In this document: positions 33,148-41,851 of the stretch, piece after piece | Position numbering within the stretch: position 1 is the first letter of the stretch | Layout: each line of letters starts with the position of its first letter | Source: Micromonospora coxensis | Lineage (GTDB): Bacteria; Actinomycetota; Actinomycetes; Mycobacteriales; Micromonosporaceae | Assembly: GCF_900090295.1 (NCBI RefSeq) | Contig: NZ_LT607753.1 | Coordinates: forward strand, 6,634,001 to 6,698,000 | Direction of reading: 5' to 3' | DNA length: 64,000 nucleotides | The notes under the pieces: generated by a model | The model's input: only the letters and a program-made list of their open reading frames with translations | Database searches by the model: none | What the model was told of the DNA's origin: nothing | Made by a program: the position numbers and the translations under genes

Positions 33148-34089
33148 ATGGCGAACAGCGCGTCACCGCACCCGATCGTGTTCGTCGGGGCCGCCACCTT
33201 CGACGCGATCACGCTCGTCGATCACTTCCCCAAGCCGGACGAACGCCAGGTCGCCGACGAGGTTCGGTACGCCGGCGGGGGCCCGGCCGCCACCGCGGCC
33301 GTCGCCGCGGCCCGGCTGGGTGTGCCGGCCGCCTTCGTCGGGACGGTCGGCGAGGACGACGAGGGGGAGCGGATCGTCGGCGGGCTGCGCGCCGAGGGCG
33401 TGGACGTCACCGGCGTACGCGTCGTGCCCGGGCAGCCGTCCCAGGCCAGCGTCGTGGTCATCGACCGGTCCCGGGCCACCCGGGCCATCTGCACCCGCCT
33501 GGTGCCACCCCTGAGGCTCGACGACGACCCGACGCTGCCGGACCGGCTCGCCCACGCCGCGTGGGTGCACGTGGACCACCTCGGGTGGCCGGTGGCCCGA
33601 GCGCTGCTGGACCGGCTCCCGGCCGCCACCCGACCGCGCATCTCGGTCGACGGCGGCAACCCGATCCCCGGCCTGCGACTGGACGACGTCGACCTGTACG
33701 TGCCCACCGTCGAGGCGCTGACCGCCCGCTACGGGGCGATGCCGGTGGCCGACCTGCTCGGCCGCGCGCTGGCCGAGGGCGCGAGGACCGTGGTGGCCAC
33801 CCGCGGCGCCGAGGGATCGGTGGCGGCCCGGGCCGGGCGACCGCCGACGGAGGCGGCCGGTCTGCCGATCGACGTGCTGAGCACGCTCGGCGCGGGGGAC
33901 GTCTTCCACGGTGCCCTGCTGGCGGCGTGGTCCCGCGGCCTGCCCCTGGCGCAGTGCCTTCGTTACGCCAACGTCACCGCCGCGCTGTCCTGCCGTGGGA
34001 TCGACGGCCGATCGGCCATCCCGAACCACGCGGAGGTGCTGTCCGCCCTGGACGGTGTCCTTCCCGACCGACAGGAGGAGAACCTGTGA
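33148..34089 (+). CDS. PfkB kinase, probable 6-deoxy-6-sulfofructose kinase (YihV-like)
   Basis: The product has 313 residues. It resembles E. coli YihV in its N-terminal GGGPAATAAVAAARLG motif (43-58) and the catalytic LGAGDVFHGAL (248-258, Asp251 as base). The segment DERQVADE aligns with the YihV stretch that holds a sulfonate-contacting lysine, here Arg33, and basic residues Arg109, Arg112 and Arg117 fall in the next substrate-facing segment. The expected reaction is ATP-dependent phosphorylation of sulfofructose at C1. The ATG at 33148 has GGAGG upstream. It overlaps the aldolase by 4 bp. An ordinary ketohexose or tagatose-6-phosphate kinase is the alternative, but the YihT-like partner argues for the sulfo-sugar. 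Confidence 0.75.
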   Translation: MANSASPHPIVFVGAATFDAITLVDHFPKPDERQVADEVRYAGGGPAATAAVAAARLGVPAAFVGTVGEDDEGERIVGGLRAEGVDVTGVRVVPGQPSQASVVVIDRSRATRAICTRLVPPLRLDDDPTLPDRLAHAAWVHVDHLGWPVARALLDRLPAATRPRISVDGGNPIPGLRLDDVDLYVPTVEALTARYGAMPVADLLGRALAEGARTVVATRGAEGSVAARAGRPPTEAAGLPIDVLSTLGAGDVFHGALLAAWSRGLPLAQCLRYANVTAALSCRGIDGRSAIPNHAEVLSALDGVLPDRQEENL

Positions 34090-34973
34090 GCTCAGGACCC
34101 ACCACCGCGCCGGACCTGTCCGTGCTGCGCCGACCGTCAGGTGGGTACGCCATGCTCGCCATCGACCAGCGCGAGGCGATGCGGGCCATGTTCGCCGAGC
34201 ACCAGGCGGAGCCGGTCAGCGACGAGCAGGTGACCGCCTTCAAGCTCGCCGCGGCCCGCATCCTGACCCCGTACGCCTCCGCCGTGCTGGTCGACCGGCA
34301 GTTCGCCTTCGACCGGGTGGTCGCCGAACGGGCGGTCGCTCCCGGCTGCGCTCTCATCGCGGCGGCCGACCGATTCCGCAGCGCCCACGGGGAGCTCGTC
34401 GGCGAGGTCGACATCGACCCCGACGTGGTGCCGGAGCGAGTCCGGGACCAGGGCGCCGTCGCCCAGAAACTGCTGGTGCTCTACCGGCCCGACACCGACC
34501 CCGGTCCCCGGATCGCGATGGTGGAGGAGTTCGTCGACCGGTGCCGGCGCGCCGGTCTGATCAGCATCGTCGAGCCCGTCTCCCGTCGGCCGCTCGACGG
34601 GCGGGCCTGGGACTGGGACGAGGGCGTGCTGGCCGCCGCCGCCGAACTCGGGTCGCTCGGCGCCGACCTGTACAAGGCCGAGGTGCCGCTGCGCGGCCAG
34701 GGCGACCCGGGCGAGATTCGACGTCGCTGCGCGCGGATCACCGAGACCGTCGCCAGTCCCTGGGTGGTGCTCTCCTCCGGCGTACCGCAGGACGTCTTTC
34801 CCGACGCGGTCCGGCTGGCCTGCGCCGAGGGCGCTTCCGGCTTCCTGGCCGGACGGGCGGTCTGGGCATCCTGCATCGGAACCGCCGACATGGAGACCGA
34901 GCTGGCCACCCACGCCGTCGCGCGGCTGCGCCACCTCTGCGACGTCGTCGACACCGCGATCGGGGAGCGATGA
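34086..34973 (+). CDS. Class I aldolase, probable sulfofructose-1-phosphate aldolase (YihT-like)
   Basis: The product has 295 residues. The similarity to E. coli YihT is strong throughout: GGYAMLAIDQREAMRAMFA (19-37), ILTPYASAVLVDRQF (59-73), the Schiff-base region GADLYKAEVPLRGQG with Lys197, and SGFLAGRAVWASCIG near the C-terminus. The LacD tagatose-bisphosphate aldolases of the same superfamily lack the DQREAMR form. The expected reaction cleaves 6-deoxy-6-sulfofructose-1-phosphate to DHAP and sulfolactaldehyde. The GTG start overlaps the kinase stop, with AGGAGGAG upstream. This gene is the best single marker for a sulfo-EMP pathway here. Confidence 0.82.
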   Translation: MSSGPTTAPDLSVLRRPSGGYAMLAIDQREAMRAMFAEHQAEPVSDEQVTAFKLAAARILTPYASAVLVDRQFAFDRVVAERAVAPGCALIAAADRFRSAHGELVGEVDIDPDVVPERVRDQGAVAQKLLVLYRPDTDPGPRIAMVEEFVDRCRRAGLISIVEPVSRRPLDGRAWDWDEGVLAAAAELGSLGADLYKAEVPLRGQGDPGEIRRRCARITETVASPWVVLSSGVPQDVFPDAVRLACAEGASGFLAGRAVWASCIGTADMETELATHAVARLRHLCDVVDTAIGER

Positions 34974-36376
34974 CCATGCCCCGCGTCGTGATGGTCCCCA
35001 CCGCCCGCCCGACCTTCGTGGTCGACGTGGCCCGGCAGCGGGCGGAGCAGGCCCGTGCGCTGCTGACCGACCTCGGCGCCACCGTCACCGGCCCGACCGA
35101 TCTGGTGATGACCCCCGAGGACGTCGCCGACGCGGCCCGTTACGTCGACCCGGACGCCGACCTCGTCCTCAACGTCTGCGCCTCGTTCTCCGACGCGTCC
35201 CCGGCGCTCGCGCTCTACCGCGACCTGGACCGGCCGGTGCTGCTCTGGTCGTTCCGCGAGCCCGGCCCGGTCGGCGACCGGCTCTGGCTCAACTCGCTGT
35301 GCGGAGCCAACCTCTTCGGCCACGCCCTCGTCGGCATCGGTGGGCAGGTACGCCTGCTCTACGGGAACCCCGACGAGCCGCAGGTCCGCGAGGCGCTCCG
35401 CCGGGCGTTGGGCGGCGAGCTGCCGCCGGCGCCGCCGCAACCCGAGCACCACCGGGAACGCAGCGATCGCGCGGACGCCGAACACGCTCTGGCCACGCTG
35501 CGTGGACGACGCGTCGGCCTGCTCGGTGACGCGCCCCCCGGCTTCACCCCGAGCGAGTACGACCCGGCCCTGCTGGACCGCCTCTTCGGTCTCGACGTCG
35601 CCCCGCTGACCGTGGACGCTGCCTTCGACCGGATCGGCGCGGTCGATGAGTCGGACCGGGCGGCCGAACTGGCGGCGGTGACCGTGGCCCGGCCCAGCCT
35701 CGCCGGCCTCGATCCCGCCGAGGTGGCGCGGCACGCCGCGGTCACCTGCGCGATGCGGGACTGGACGGCCCGGGACTCCCTCGCCGCGGTGGCGGTCCGC
35801 TGCTGGCCGGAGTTTCCCACCCGGCTCGGCGTGTGCCCGTGCTCGTCGCTGTCCCGCCTGGCCGACGAGGGCACCCCGACCGTCTGCGAGCGCGACGTCT
35901 ACGGCGCGGTGACGATGCTGCTGCTGGAGACGCTCGGCTCGGGCACGACGTACCTCGTCGACACCGTGGACCTCGACGCCGCCGCCAACGTGGTCCGGCT
36001 GTGGCACTGCGGATCCGCGGCGACCAGCCTGGCCGCCGACCCGGCCCGGGCCACCCAGGACGTGCACTGCAACCGCCGCATCGGGGTGGCGGGCAACTTC
36101 AGCCTGCGCACCGGTCCGGTGATCATGGCACGGCTGACGGAGACACCGGCCGGCGACGGCCTGCGCCTCCTGATCGCCGCCGGCGAGTCGCTGCCGGCGG
36201 TCAACCGGTTCCAGGGCAACACCGCCGACATCCGACTCGACACCGACGCCACCGCCTTCGTCCACGGCCTGGTCACCGGGGGATTTCCCCACCACACCGT
36301 GCTCGCCTGGCGGGACGTCCGGCCCGCGCTGCGGGCCGCCGCCGATCTGCTGAACATCCCCGTCATTGAATGGTGA
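34970..36376 (+). CDS. FucI/AraA-fold isomerase, candidate sulfoquinovose isomerase
   Basis: The product has about 468 residues. The N-terminal alpha/beta domains include DLVLNVCASFSDASPALALY and RLWLNSLCGANLFGHALVGI. The C-terminal region carries L-fucose isomerase-type metal-site motifs: CWPEFP, Glu307 in TVCERDVYGA, Asp331/334 in LVDTVDLD and His346 in LWHCG. These enzymes interconvert aldoses and ketoses with Mn. E. coli uses an unrelated AGE-fold isomerase (YihS) for sulfoquinovose to sulfofructose, so this protein would be a non-orthologous replacement. It overlaps the aldolase by 4 bp. ATG at 34976 is an equally possible start, with better ribosome-site spacing. Confidence 0.75.
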   Translation: MTMPRVVMVPTARPTFVVDVARQRAEQARALLTDLGATVTGPTDLVMTPEDVADAARYVDPDADLVLNVCASFSDASPALALYRDLDRPVLLWSFREPGPVGDRLWLNSLCGANLFGHALVGIGGQVRLLYGNPDEPQVREALRRALGGELPPAPPQPEHHRERSDRADAEHALATLRGRRVGLLGDAPPGFTPSEYDPALLDRLFGLDVAPLTVDAAFDRIGAVDESDRAAELAAVTVARPSLAGLDPAEVARHAAVTCAMRDWTARDSLAAVAVRCWPEFPTRLGVCPCSSLSRLADEGTPTVCERDVYGAVTMLLLETLGSGTTYLVDTVDLDAAANVVRLWHCGSAATSLAADPARATQDVHCNRRIGVAGNFSLRTGPVIMARLTETPAGDGLRLLIAAGESLPAVNRFQGNTADIRLDTDATAFVHGLVTGGFPHHTVLAWRDVRPALRAAADLLNIPVIEW

Positions 36377-36401
36377 CGACTCCGTCCCGAGGAGATGAGT
36401 C

Positions 36402-37703
36402 ATGGCCCCCCACCACTCCCACCCCTCCTTCAACCGTCGCGACATGCTCCGCCTGCTCGGTCTCTCCGGGCTGGCCGCCACGACGGCAGCGTGCGCCGGC
36501 CCCGGCTCCGACGGTGGTGGTTCCGGCGGATCGAAGGCCGCCCAGACCGGCAAGCCCACCGGTGAGTTCTCCTTCGCCCACTGGCGCGGCGAGGACCGGC
36601 AGGCCTTCGACGAGTTGATGGCCCGCTTCACCGCGAAGTACCCGGAGGTGAAGGCGAGCCAGGACATCGCGCCGTCCAACGACTACAACGCCCAGGCGTT
36701 GCAGCGGCTGCGTGGCGGCAACGTGGGCGACGCGTTCGCCACGTTCCGGGGCTCCCAGTTCGCGAATTTCGCCAAGGCCCAGGTCTACACCAACCTGTCC
36801 GGCTCCAGCGTGCTCAACCGTTTCGAGCCAGGGCTGTTGCAGGCCGGCGCCCAGGACGGCAAGCAGTACGGGCTGCCGTACCAGGTGGTCTTCCCGATGC
36901 CGTTGTACAACGCAGACATCTTCGAGAAGGCCGGGGTGACCGCGCCGCCCGCCGACTGGGACGGTTTCCTCGCCCTGTGCGAGAAGCTGAAGGGTCAGGG
37001 TGTGGTGCCCCTCGCCTGGCCGGGCGCCGAGGCGGGCAACTCCGGCCAGCTGTTCAACTCGATGGTGGCCAACAACGCACCCAGCGACGACATGTGCGCC
37101 AAGATCGAGAAGGGTGAGGCCAAGTGCACCGATGACTGGTTCCTCCAGACCTTGAACCAGTACGTCCAGCTCCGCCCGTACTTCCAGCCGAACGCGACCG
37201 GAACGGCGGTGGAGCCGGCGCAGCAGCTCTTCGCCACCGGCAGGGCCGCCATGCTCGCCACCGGCAGCTACCACCTCGCCGCGGTCCGGAAGCTCGGCGC
37301 GAAGTTCCCGATGGACATCATCTCGCCGATCACCACCAGCAAGGACAAGGCCCGCCACGAGGGCGTCTACAACGCCACGTTCATCCTCGGCGTGAATGCC
37401 AAGTCTGACGTGCAGCCGGCGGCCAGTGCCTGGCTGGAGTTCCTGAGCGACCCGGCGAACGCCAGCGTCTACGCCAACGCCACCGCCCAGCACCTGACGG
37501 TCAAGGGCGTGGAGTACACCAACGCCGATCTCAAGGCCATCCAGCCTTGGCTGACCCGCAAGACCCTCCTCGCTCCCCGGTTCCAGTTCCTCGACCTGGA
37601 CATCCGCAACGCCGTCGAGGCCGCCTGCGTGAAGGTGGTCGGTGGCGCGGCTCCGCAGCAGGCGGCCGAGGAGGCCCAGCGAATCGTCGACCAGCGCAGG
37701 TGA
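36402..37703 (+). CDS. ABC transporter substrate-binding lipoprotein (sulfo-sugar candidate)
   Basis: The product has 433 residues. A signal with a lipobox (LRLLGLSGLAATTAAC) is followed by a Gly/Ser linker and an SBP_bac_1 fold (GEFSFAHWRGEDRQAFDELM; GLPYQVVFPMPLYNADIFEK). ATG at 36402 has GAGGAG upstream and lies 25 bp after the isomerase. SBPs of this group bind oligosaccharides or glycosides. In Agrobacterium the equivalent SmoF binds sulfoquinovosyl glycerol, but I cannot identify a sulfonate pocket by eye. No ATPase gene is present, so a shared ATPase is implied. Confidence 0.87.
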   Translation: MAPHHSHPSFNRRDMLRLLGLSGLAATTAACAGPGSDGGGSGGSKAAQTGKPTGEFSFAHWRGEDRQAFDELMARFTAKYPEVKASQDIAPSNDYNAQALQRLRGGNVGDAFATFRGSQFANFAKAQVYTNLSGSSVLNRFEPGLLQAGAQDGKQYGLPYQVVFPMPLYNADIFEKAGVTAPPADWDGFLALCEKLKGQGVVPLAWPGAEAGNSGQLFNSMVANNAPSDDMCAKIEKGEAKCTDDWFLQTLNQYVQLRPYFQPNATGTAVEPAQQLFATGRAAMLATGSYHLAAVRKLGAKFPMDIISPITTSKDKARHEGVYNATFILGVNAKSDVQPAASAWLEFLSDPANASVYANATAQHLTVKGVEYTNADLKAIQPWLTRKTLLAPRFQFLDLDIRNAVEAACVKVVGGAAPQQAAEEAQRIVDQRR

Positions 37704-38695
37704 GTGTCGTGACCCCACATGCCACCACCGGCCGCGCCGACTCCCCGGTCACCCCGGGGGGCGCGGCGCGGCCAGGCGCCGGGACCGGGCCGGGCCCCGC
37801 CGCTCGGCGGGCCAGGCGCCGGGCCACCACAGTGAACCCCGGGCTGTATCTGTTCCCGCTGCCGGCCGTGGCCCTGCTCGTCGTCTTCTTCGCCGTGCCG
37901 ACGGTGCAGGCCGTGCAGTACGCCGTCACCGACTGGGACGGGTTCAGCGCGGACTACCGGATGGTGGGGGCGGACAACTTCACCCGGGCGTTGACCGGCG
38001 ACGACCTGTTCCGCAACGCGCTGGTCAACAACCTCAAGTTCATGCTGGTGGTGGTGCTCGCGCAGACCGCGCTGTCGCTGCTGCTGGCCGTCCTGCTGGC
38101 CCGCAACTCCCGGGGCAGCGTCATCCTGCGGTCGCTGTACTTCTTCCCCACCATCCTGTCCTCGGTGTCGGTGGCGTTCATCTGGAAGTTCGTCTACGAC
38201 CCGAACTTCGGCCTGGTCAACCGGTCGCTGGACGCCGTCGGGCTGGGTGGGATGCGCTCGTCGTTCCTCGGCGACGACCAGGCGATCTACTGGGTGGCGA
38301 TCACCCAGGTCTGGTTCCACGCCGGGCAGATGATGGTGGTCTTCGTGGCCGGTCTGCAGGCCATCCCGGTCGAACTCTACGAGGCGGCCGGCATCGACGG
38401 CGCCGGTCGGTGGGGGAAGTTCCGGCACATCACCTGGCCGATGATCGCGCCTGCGACGGCCATCGTGGTCGCCTACACCACCATCCAGTCGTTCAAGGCG
38501 TTCGACCTGATCCTCGGTCTCGGCGGCAACCCGCCGAACTCGTCGCTGGACATCCTCTCCACCCGCATCTACACCACGTTCGCCAACTCGGACTACGGCT
38601 ACGCGGCCGCCGAGTCGCTGCTGTTCATGATCCTCATCGGGATCGTCACGGTCACGCAGCGACGCATGCTCCGGGCCACGACGGCGGACACCTGA
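37700..38695 (+). CDS. ABC sugar permease (MalF-type)
   Basis: The product has about 331 residues. A basic, Pro/Arg-rich cytoplasmic N-terminus is followed by six helices, with the EAA loop LYEAAGIDGAGRWGKFRHIT WP. GTG at 37700 overlaps the binding-protein stop by 4 bp; GTG at 37709 is an alternative. It forms the translocation pore with the next gene product. Confidence 0.88.
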   Translation: MSVVTPHATTGRADSPVTPGGAARPGAGTGPGPAARRARRRATTVNPGLYLFPLPAVALLVVFFAVPTVQAVQYAVTDWDGFSADYRMVGADNFTRALTGDDLFRNALVNNLKFMLVVVLAQTALSLLLAVLLARNSRGSVILRSLYFFPTILSSVSVAFIWKFVYDPNFGLVNRSLDAVGLGGMRSSFLGDDQAIYWVAITQVWFHAGQMMVVFVAGLQAIPVELYEAAGIDGAGRWGKFRHITWPMIAPATAIVVAYTTIQSFKAFDLILGLGGNPPNSSLDILSTRIYTTFANSDYGYAAAESLLFMILIGIVTVTQRRMLRATTADT

Positions 38696-38705
38696 GGGAG
38701 GCCCC

Positions 38706-39521
38706 ATGCTCGCCACACTCGGCCGCCGCGCCATCCTCGCCAGCTACGCGATCCTGATCGTCGTACCGCTGACGGTGATCCTCTTCGGCACGTTCAAGAC
38801 CACCGGCGCCCTGTTCGACAACCCGTTCGCCCCGCCGACGTCGCTGTCGACGCAGAACTACCGCACGGTGCTCACCGAGCAGAACCTCAGCGGCGCCTTC
38901 GTCAACAGTGCCGTGGTGACCGCCGCGTCGGTGACGCTGACGCTGTTCCTCGGCAGCCTGGCGGCGTACGGGGTGGCCCGCATCCCCGGCTGGCGGGGCT
39001 GGCTCATCTTCGGGTTCCTGGTGCTGGGCATGTCCGTGCCCGCCCAGGCCAACATGATCCCGCAGTACGTGCTCTTCGGCCGGCTCGGGCTGCTGGACAG
39101 CCTGCTCGGCCTGATCCTGATCAACGTGGTGGTCACCCTGCCGGTCGCGGTGTTCATCCTCGGCGGGTTCATGCGCACCCTGCCCAGCACCCTCTACGAA
39201 GCCAGCTCCATCGACGGCTCCGGACCCTGGCGGACCTACCGGTCCATCATCATGCCGCTCTCCCTGCCGTCGCTGGCGGCGACCGCGATCTTCCTGTTCG
39301 TCATGCACTGGAACGAACTGCTCTACCCGTTGCTGTTCATCCAGTCCGCGGAGAAGCGGACCCTGCCGCTGGCGCTGCTCAGCTTCCAGGGCGAGTTCCA
39401 GACCGACTACCCGCTGCTGTTCACCGGCGTCGTGCTCGCTTCGCTGCCGGTGGTGGTCGGTTACGTGCTGCTGCAGCGTTACTTCGTCGCCGGCATGACC
39501 TCCGGGGCGGTGAAGGGGTGA
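38706..39521 (+). CDS. ABC sugar permease (MalG-type)
   Basis: The product has 271 residues with six helices, the EAA loop LYEASSIDGSGPWRTYRSII MP and the usual C-terminal YFVAGMTSGAVKG. It starts 10 bp after the MalF-type permease, with GGGAGG upstream. The stop overlaps the GH31 start by 4 bp, which couples import to glycoside hydrolysis. Confidence 0.9.
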   Translation: MLATLGRRAILASYAILIVVPLTVILFGTFKTTGALFDNPFAPPTSLSTQNYRTVLTEQNLSGAFVNSAVVTAASVTLTLFLGSLAAYGVARIPGWRGWLIFGFLVLGMSVPAQANMIPQYVLFGRLGLLDSLLGLILINVVVTLPVAVFILGGFMRTLPSTLYEASSIDGSGPWRTYRSIIMPLSLPSLAATAIFLFVMHWNELLYPLLFIQSAEKRTLPLALLSFQGEFQTDYPLLFTGVVLASLPVVVGYVLLQRYFVAGMTSGAVKG

Positions 39522-41851
39522 CCGGCATCGTGCGCGACGAGGAATTGGGCGCTCCCGAGATCCTGCGGCGGGTCAGTCGGATCCGTCGTGACGGCCCGGA
39601 CGTCGTGGTCGACGTCGACGCCCACCCTGCGGTCCGGTTGCCCGGGACGCCGGGCTGGCTGACCGGCGAGCCCGTCACCGACCAGGGCGTGGAGACGTCC
39701 ATGCCCAACCTGCCGAACCTGCGGCTGCCGCCGCTGACCGCCAGCTCCTGGCAGGTGCGGGTGGCGTTCGCCGGGCCGCGTACCGTCCGGATCGTGGTGG
39801 CGCGCGTCGGCGCCCGGGTGCTCGCGGAGGAGCCGACGTGGCTGGGGATCGTCACCGACCCCCGACCCGAACCGGTCGACCCCCGCATCGAGGAGCACCC
39901 CGACCACGTCACCGTCCACGCCGGGCAGGTGGGCGTACGGATCAGCCGGTTTCCGTTCGCCGTGGCGATCACCGACGCGGACGGGCGTACGGTGCTGCGC
40001 ACCGGTGAACGACTGCGCCAGGTCGCCGGGTTCCCCGTGGCGCCGCCCGTGCTCGGCGACGGCACGCACACCACCCTGCACTGTGAACTCGGCCCGGAGG
40101 AGGAGATCACCGGCTTCGGCGAGCAGTTCAGCCGGCTGGTCAAGAACGGGCAGCAGTTGCTGCTGCGGGTCGAGGACGCGCTCGGCACCGGCACCGGCCT
40201 GGCGTACAAGCCGGTGCCGGTGTGGCACTCCACCGCCGGCTACACCGGATTCCTCAACACCGGCGCCACTGTCACCGCCGACGTCGGGCACACCCGGCCC
40301 AGCGTGCTGGCCCTCACCGCCGCCGACGAGGCGATCGACCTGTACGTCTGCGTCGACGCCGACCCGCGGACCCGACTCGGTGACTACACCGCGCTGACCG
40401 GCCGGCCGAACCGGCCGCCGCTGTGGGCCTTCGGCTACTGGATGGGGCGCTGCCGCTACCACTCCCGAGCGGAGATGGAGGGGGTGGCCCGGGGTATGGC
40501 CGACCACGACGTCCCCTGCGACGTGCTGCACCTCGATCCCGACTGGCTCGTCGTGGACCGGCTCAACACCGACTTCATCTGGAACACCGACCGCTTCGGG
40601 GATCGGGCCGCGTTGGTCAAGGCCCTTGACGACCACGGGTGCCGCCTGTCGGTGTGGGAACTGCCGTACCTCGACCCCGCCTCCCCGCGCTATGCAGAGG
40701 CGGAGGCGGCCGGCTACCTGGTACGCGACACCAGTGGGGCGACCGCCCGCATGCGCGGCACCCCCACCCCGGACGGCCGGCCCCGCGCCCTGATCGACTT
40801 CACCAACCCGAAGGCCCGCCGCTGGTGGCAGGACCTGCACGCCGACTTCCTCGACGACGGGGTGGCGGTGTTCAAGACGGACTTCGGTGAAGGGCTGCCC
40901 GACGACGCCGCCCTCGCCGACGGCACCCCGCCCCGGCACGCCCACAACCTCTACCCGCTGCGCTACAACGGCGCGGTCAGCGTGGCGATCGCCGAGCGGA
41001 CCGGCCGGGACCCGCTGGTCTGGGGTCGCTCCGGCTGGGCCGGCTCGCACCGCCATCCCGGCCAGTGGGGTGGCGACGCCGAGTCGACCGTGGCGGGCAT
41101 GCGCGCCACCGTCCGCGGTGGCCTGTCGTACGCGCTGTCCGCGCCGGGGTTCTGGAGCCACGACATCGGCGGCTTCTTCGGCCCCGAACTCACGCCCGCC
41201 CTCTATGCCAGGTGGACGCAGCTCGGTGCCCTGTCGCCGCTGATGCGCGCCCACGGGCTGCGCCCCCGGGAACCGTGGGAGTTCGGCCCCCGGACGCTGG
41301 ACATCAGCCGGGAGTGGATCCGGTTGCGTTACTCGCTCCTGCCGTACCTGTGGCAGGTCGCCACCGAGTCCGCGGCGCGCGGCTGGCCGATGATGCGGCC
41401 GTGCGCCCTGCACCACCCGCAGGACCCGGTCGCCAACGGCCTGGACGGGCAGTTCCTCCTCGGCGCCGACCTGCTGGTCGTCCCGATCTTCGACGACGGC
41501 GACGAGCCGGTGCACCGGGTGTTCCACGTACCGGCGGGGGAGTGGACCGACCTGCTCAGCGGCGAGCGCTACCGGGGCCCCGGCTGGCACAGCGTCGAGG
41601 TGCCGCTGGATCGGATGCCCGTGCTGGTCCGCGCCGGCGCGGTCATTCCCCGCGTCGACCTGCCGGACCGGTTCCGCCGCACCGACGACCTGGTCGGCCT
41701 GCCGTGGACGCTGCACGTCTTCGGCGACGCCGATCACGATCTGCGCCTCGCCGGCTTCGACGGCACCGACACCAGGGTGCGGATCCGGGGCGGCGAGGCG
41801 GAGGCGACCGGCGGGCAGTCGGTCCGGCGGCAGGTGGTCCGACATGGGTGA
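39518..41851 (+). CDS. GH31 alpha-glycosidase, candidate sulfoquinovosidase or alpha-xylosidase
   Basis: The product is a 777-residue cytoplasmic GH31 enzyme without a signal peptide. The N-terminal beta-sandwich is followed by the catalytic barrel, with nucleophile Asp455 (VFKTDFGEGLP) and acid/base Asp520 (HPGQWGGDAEST), then the distal beta domain (DLLVVPIFDD, WTDLLSGERY). Overall it resembles YicI-type alpha-xylosidases. The E. coli sulfoquinovosidase YihQ has Gln and Arg/Trp sulfonate contacts in IWAQDW and RVMWNW. Here the matching segments read LHLDPDW (340-343) and DFIWN, so only the Trp is kept. Context argues for cleavage of sulfoquinovosyl glycerol, while the motif argues for another alpha-glycoside. 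It overlaps both neighbours. Confidence 0.82.
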   Translation: MTGIVRDEELGAPEILRRVSRIRRDGPDVVVDVDAHPAVRLPGTPGWLTGEPVTDQGVETSMPNLPNLRLPPLTASSWQVRVAFAGPRTVRIVVARVGARVLAEEPTWLGIVTDPRPEPVDPRIEEHPDHVTVHAGQVGVRISRFPFAVAITDADGRTVLRTGERLRQVAGFPVAPPVLGDGTHTTLHCELGPEEEITGFGEQFSRLVKNGQQLLLRVEDALGTGTGLAYKPVPVWHSTAGYTGFLNTGATVTADVGHTRPSVLALTAADEAIDLYVCVDADPRTRLGDYTALTGRPNRPPLWAFGYWMGRCRYHSRAEMEGVARGMADHDVPCDVLHLDPDWLVVDRLNTDFIWNTDRFGDRAALVKALDDHGCRLSVWELPYLDPASPRYAEAEAAGYLVRDTSGATARMRGTPTPDGRPRALIDFTNPKARRWWQDLHADFLDDGVAVFKTDFGEGLPDDAALADGTPPRHAHNLYPLRYNGAVSVAIAERTGRDPLVWGRSGWAGSHRHPGQWGGDAESTVAGMRATVRGGLSYALSAPGFWSHDIGGFFGPELTPALYARWTQLGALSPLMRAHGLRPREPWEFGPRTLDISREWIRLRYSLLPYLWQVATESAARGWPMMRPCALHHPQDPVANGLDGQFLLGADLLVVPIFDDGDEPVHRVFHVPAGEWTDLLSGERYRGPGWHSVEVPLDRMPVLVRAGAVIPRVDLPDRFRRTDDLVGLPWTLHVFGDADHDLRLAGFDGTDTRVRIRGGEAEATGGQSVRRQVVRHG

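Noticed and set aside
34481..36679. A 732-codon minus-strand frame over the aldolase and isomerase genes
   Set aside because: Antisense shadow; the plus-strand genes have conserved catalytic motifs and overlapping starts.
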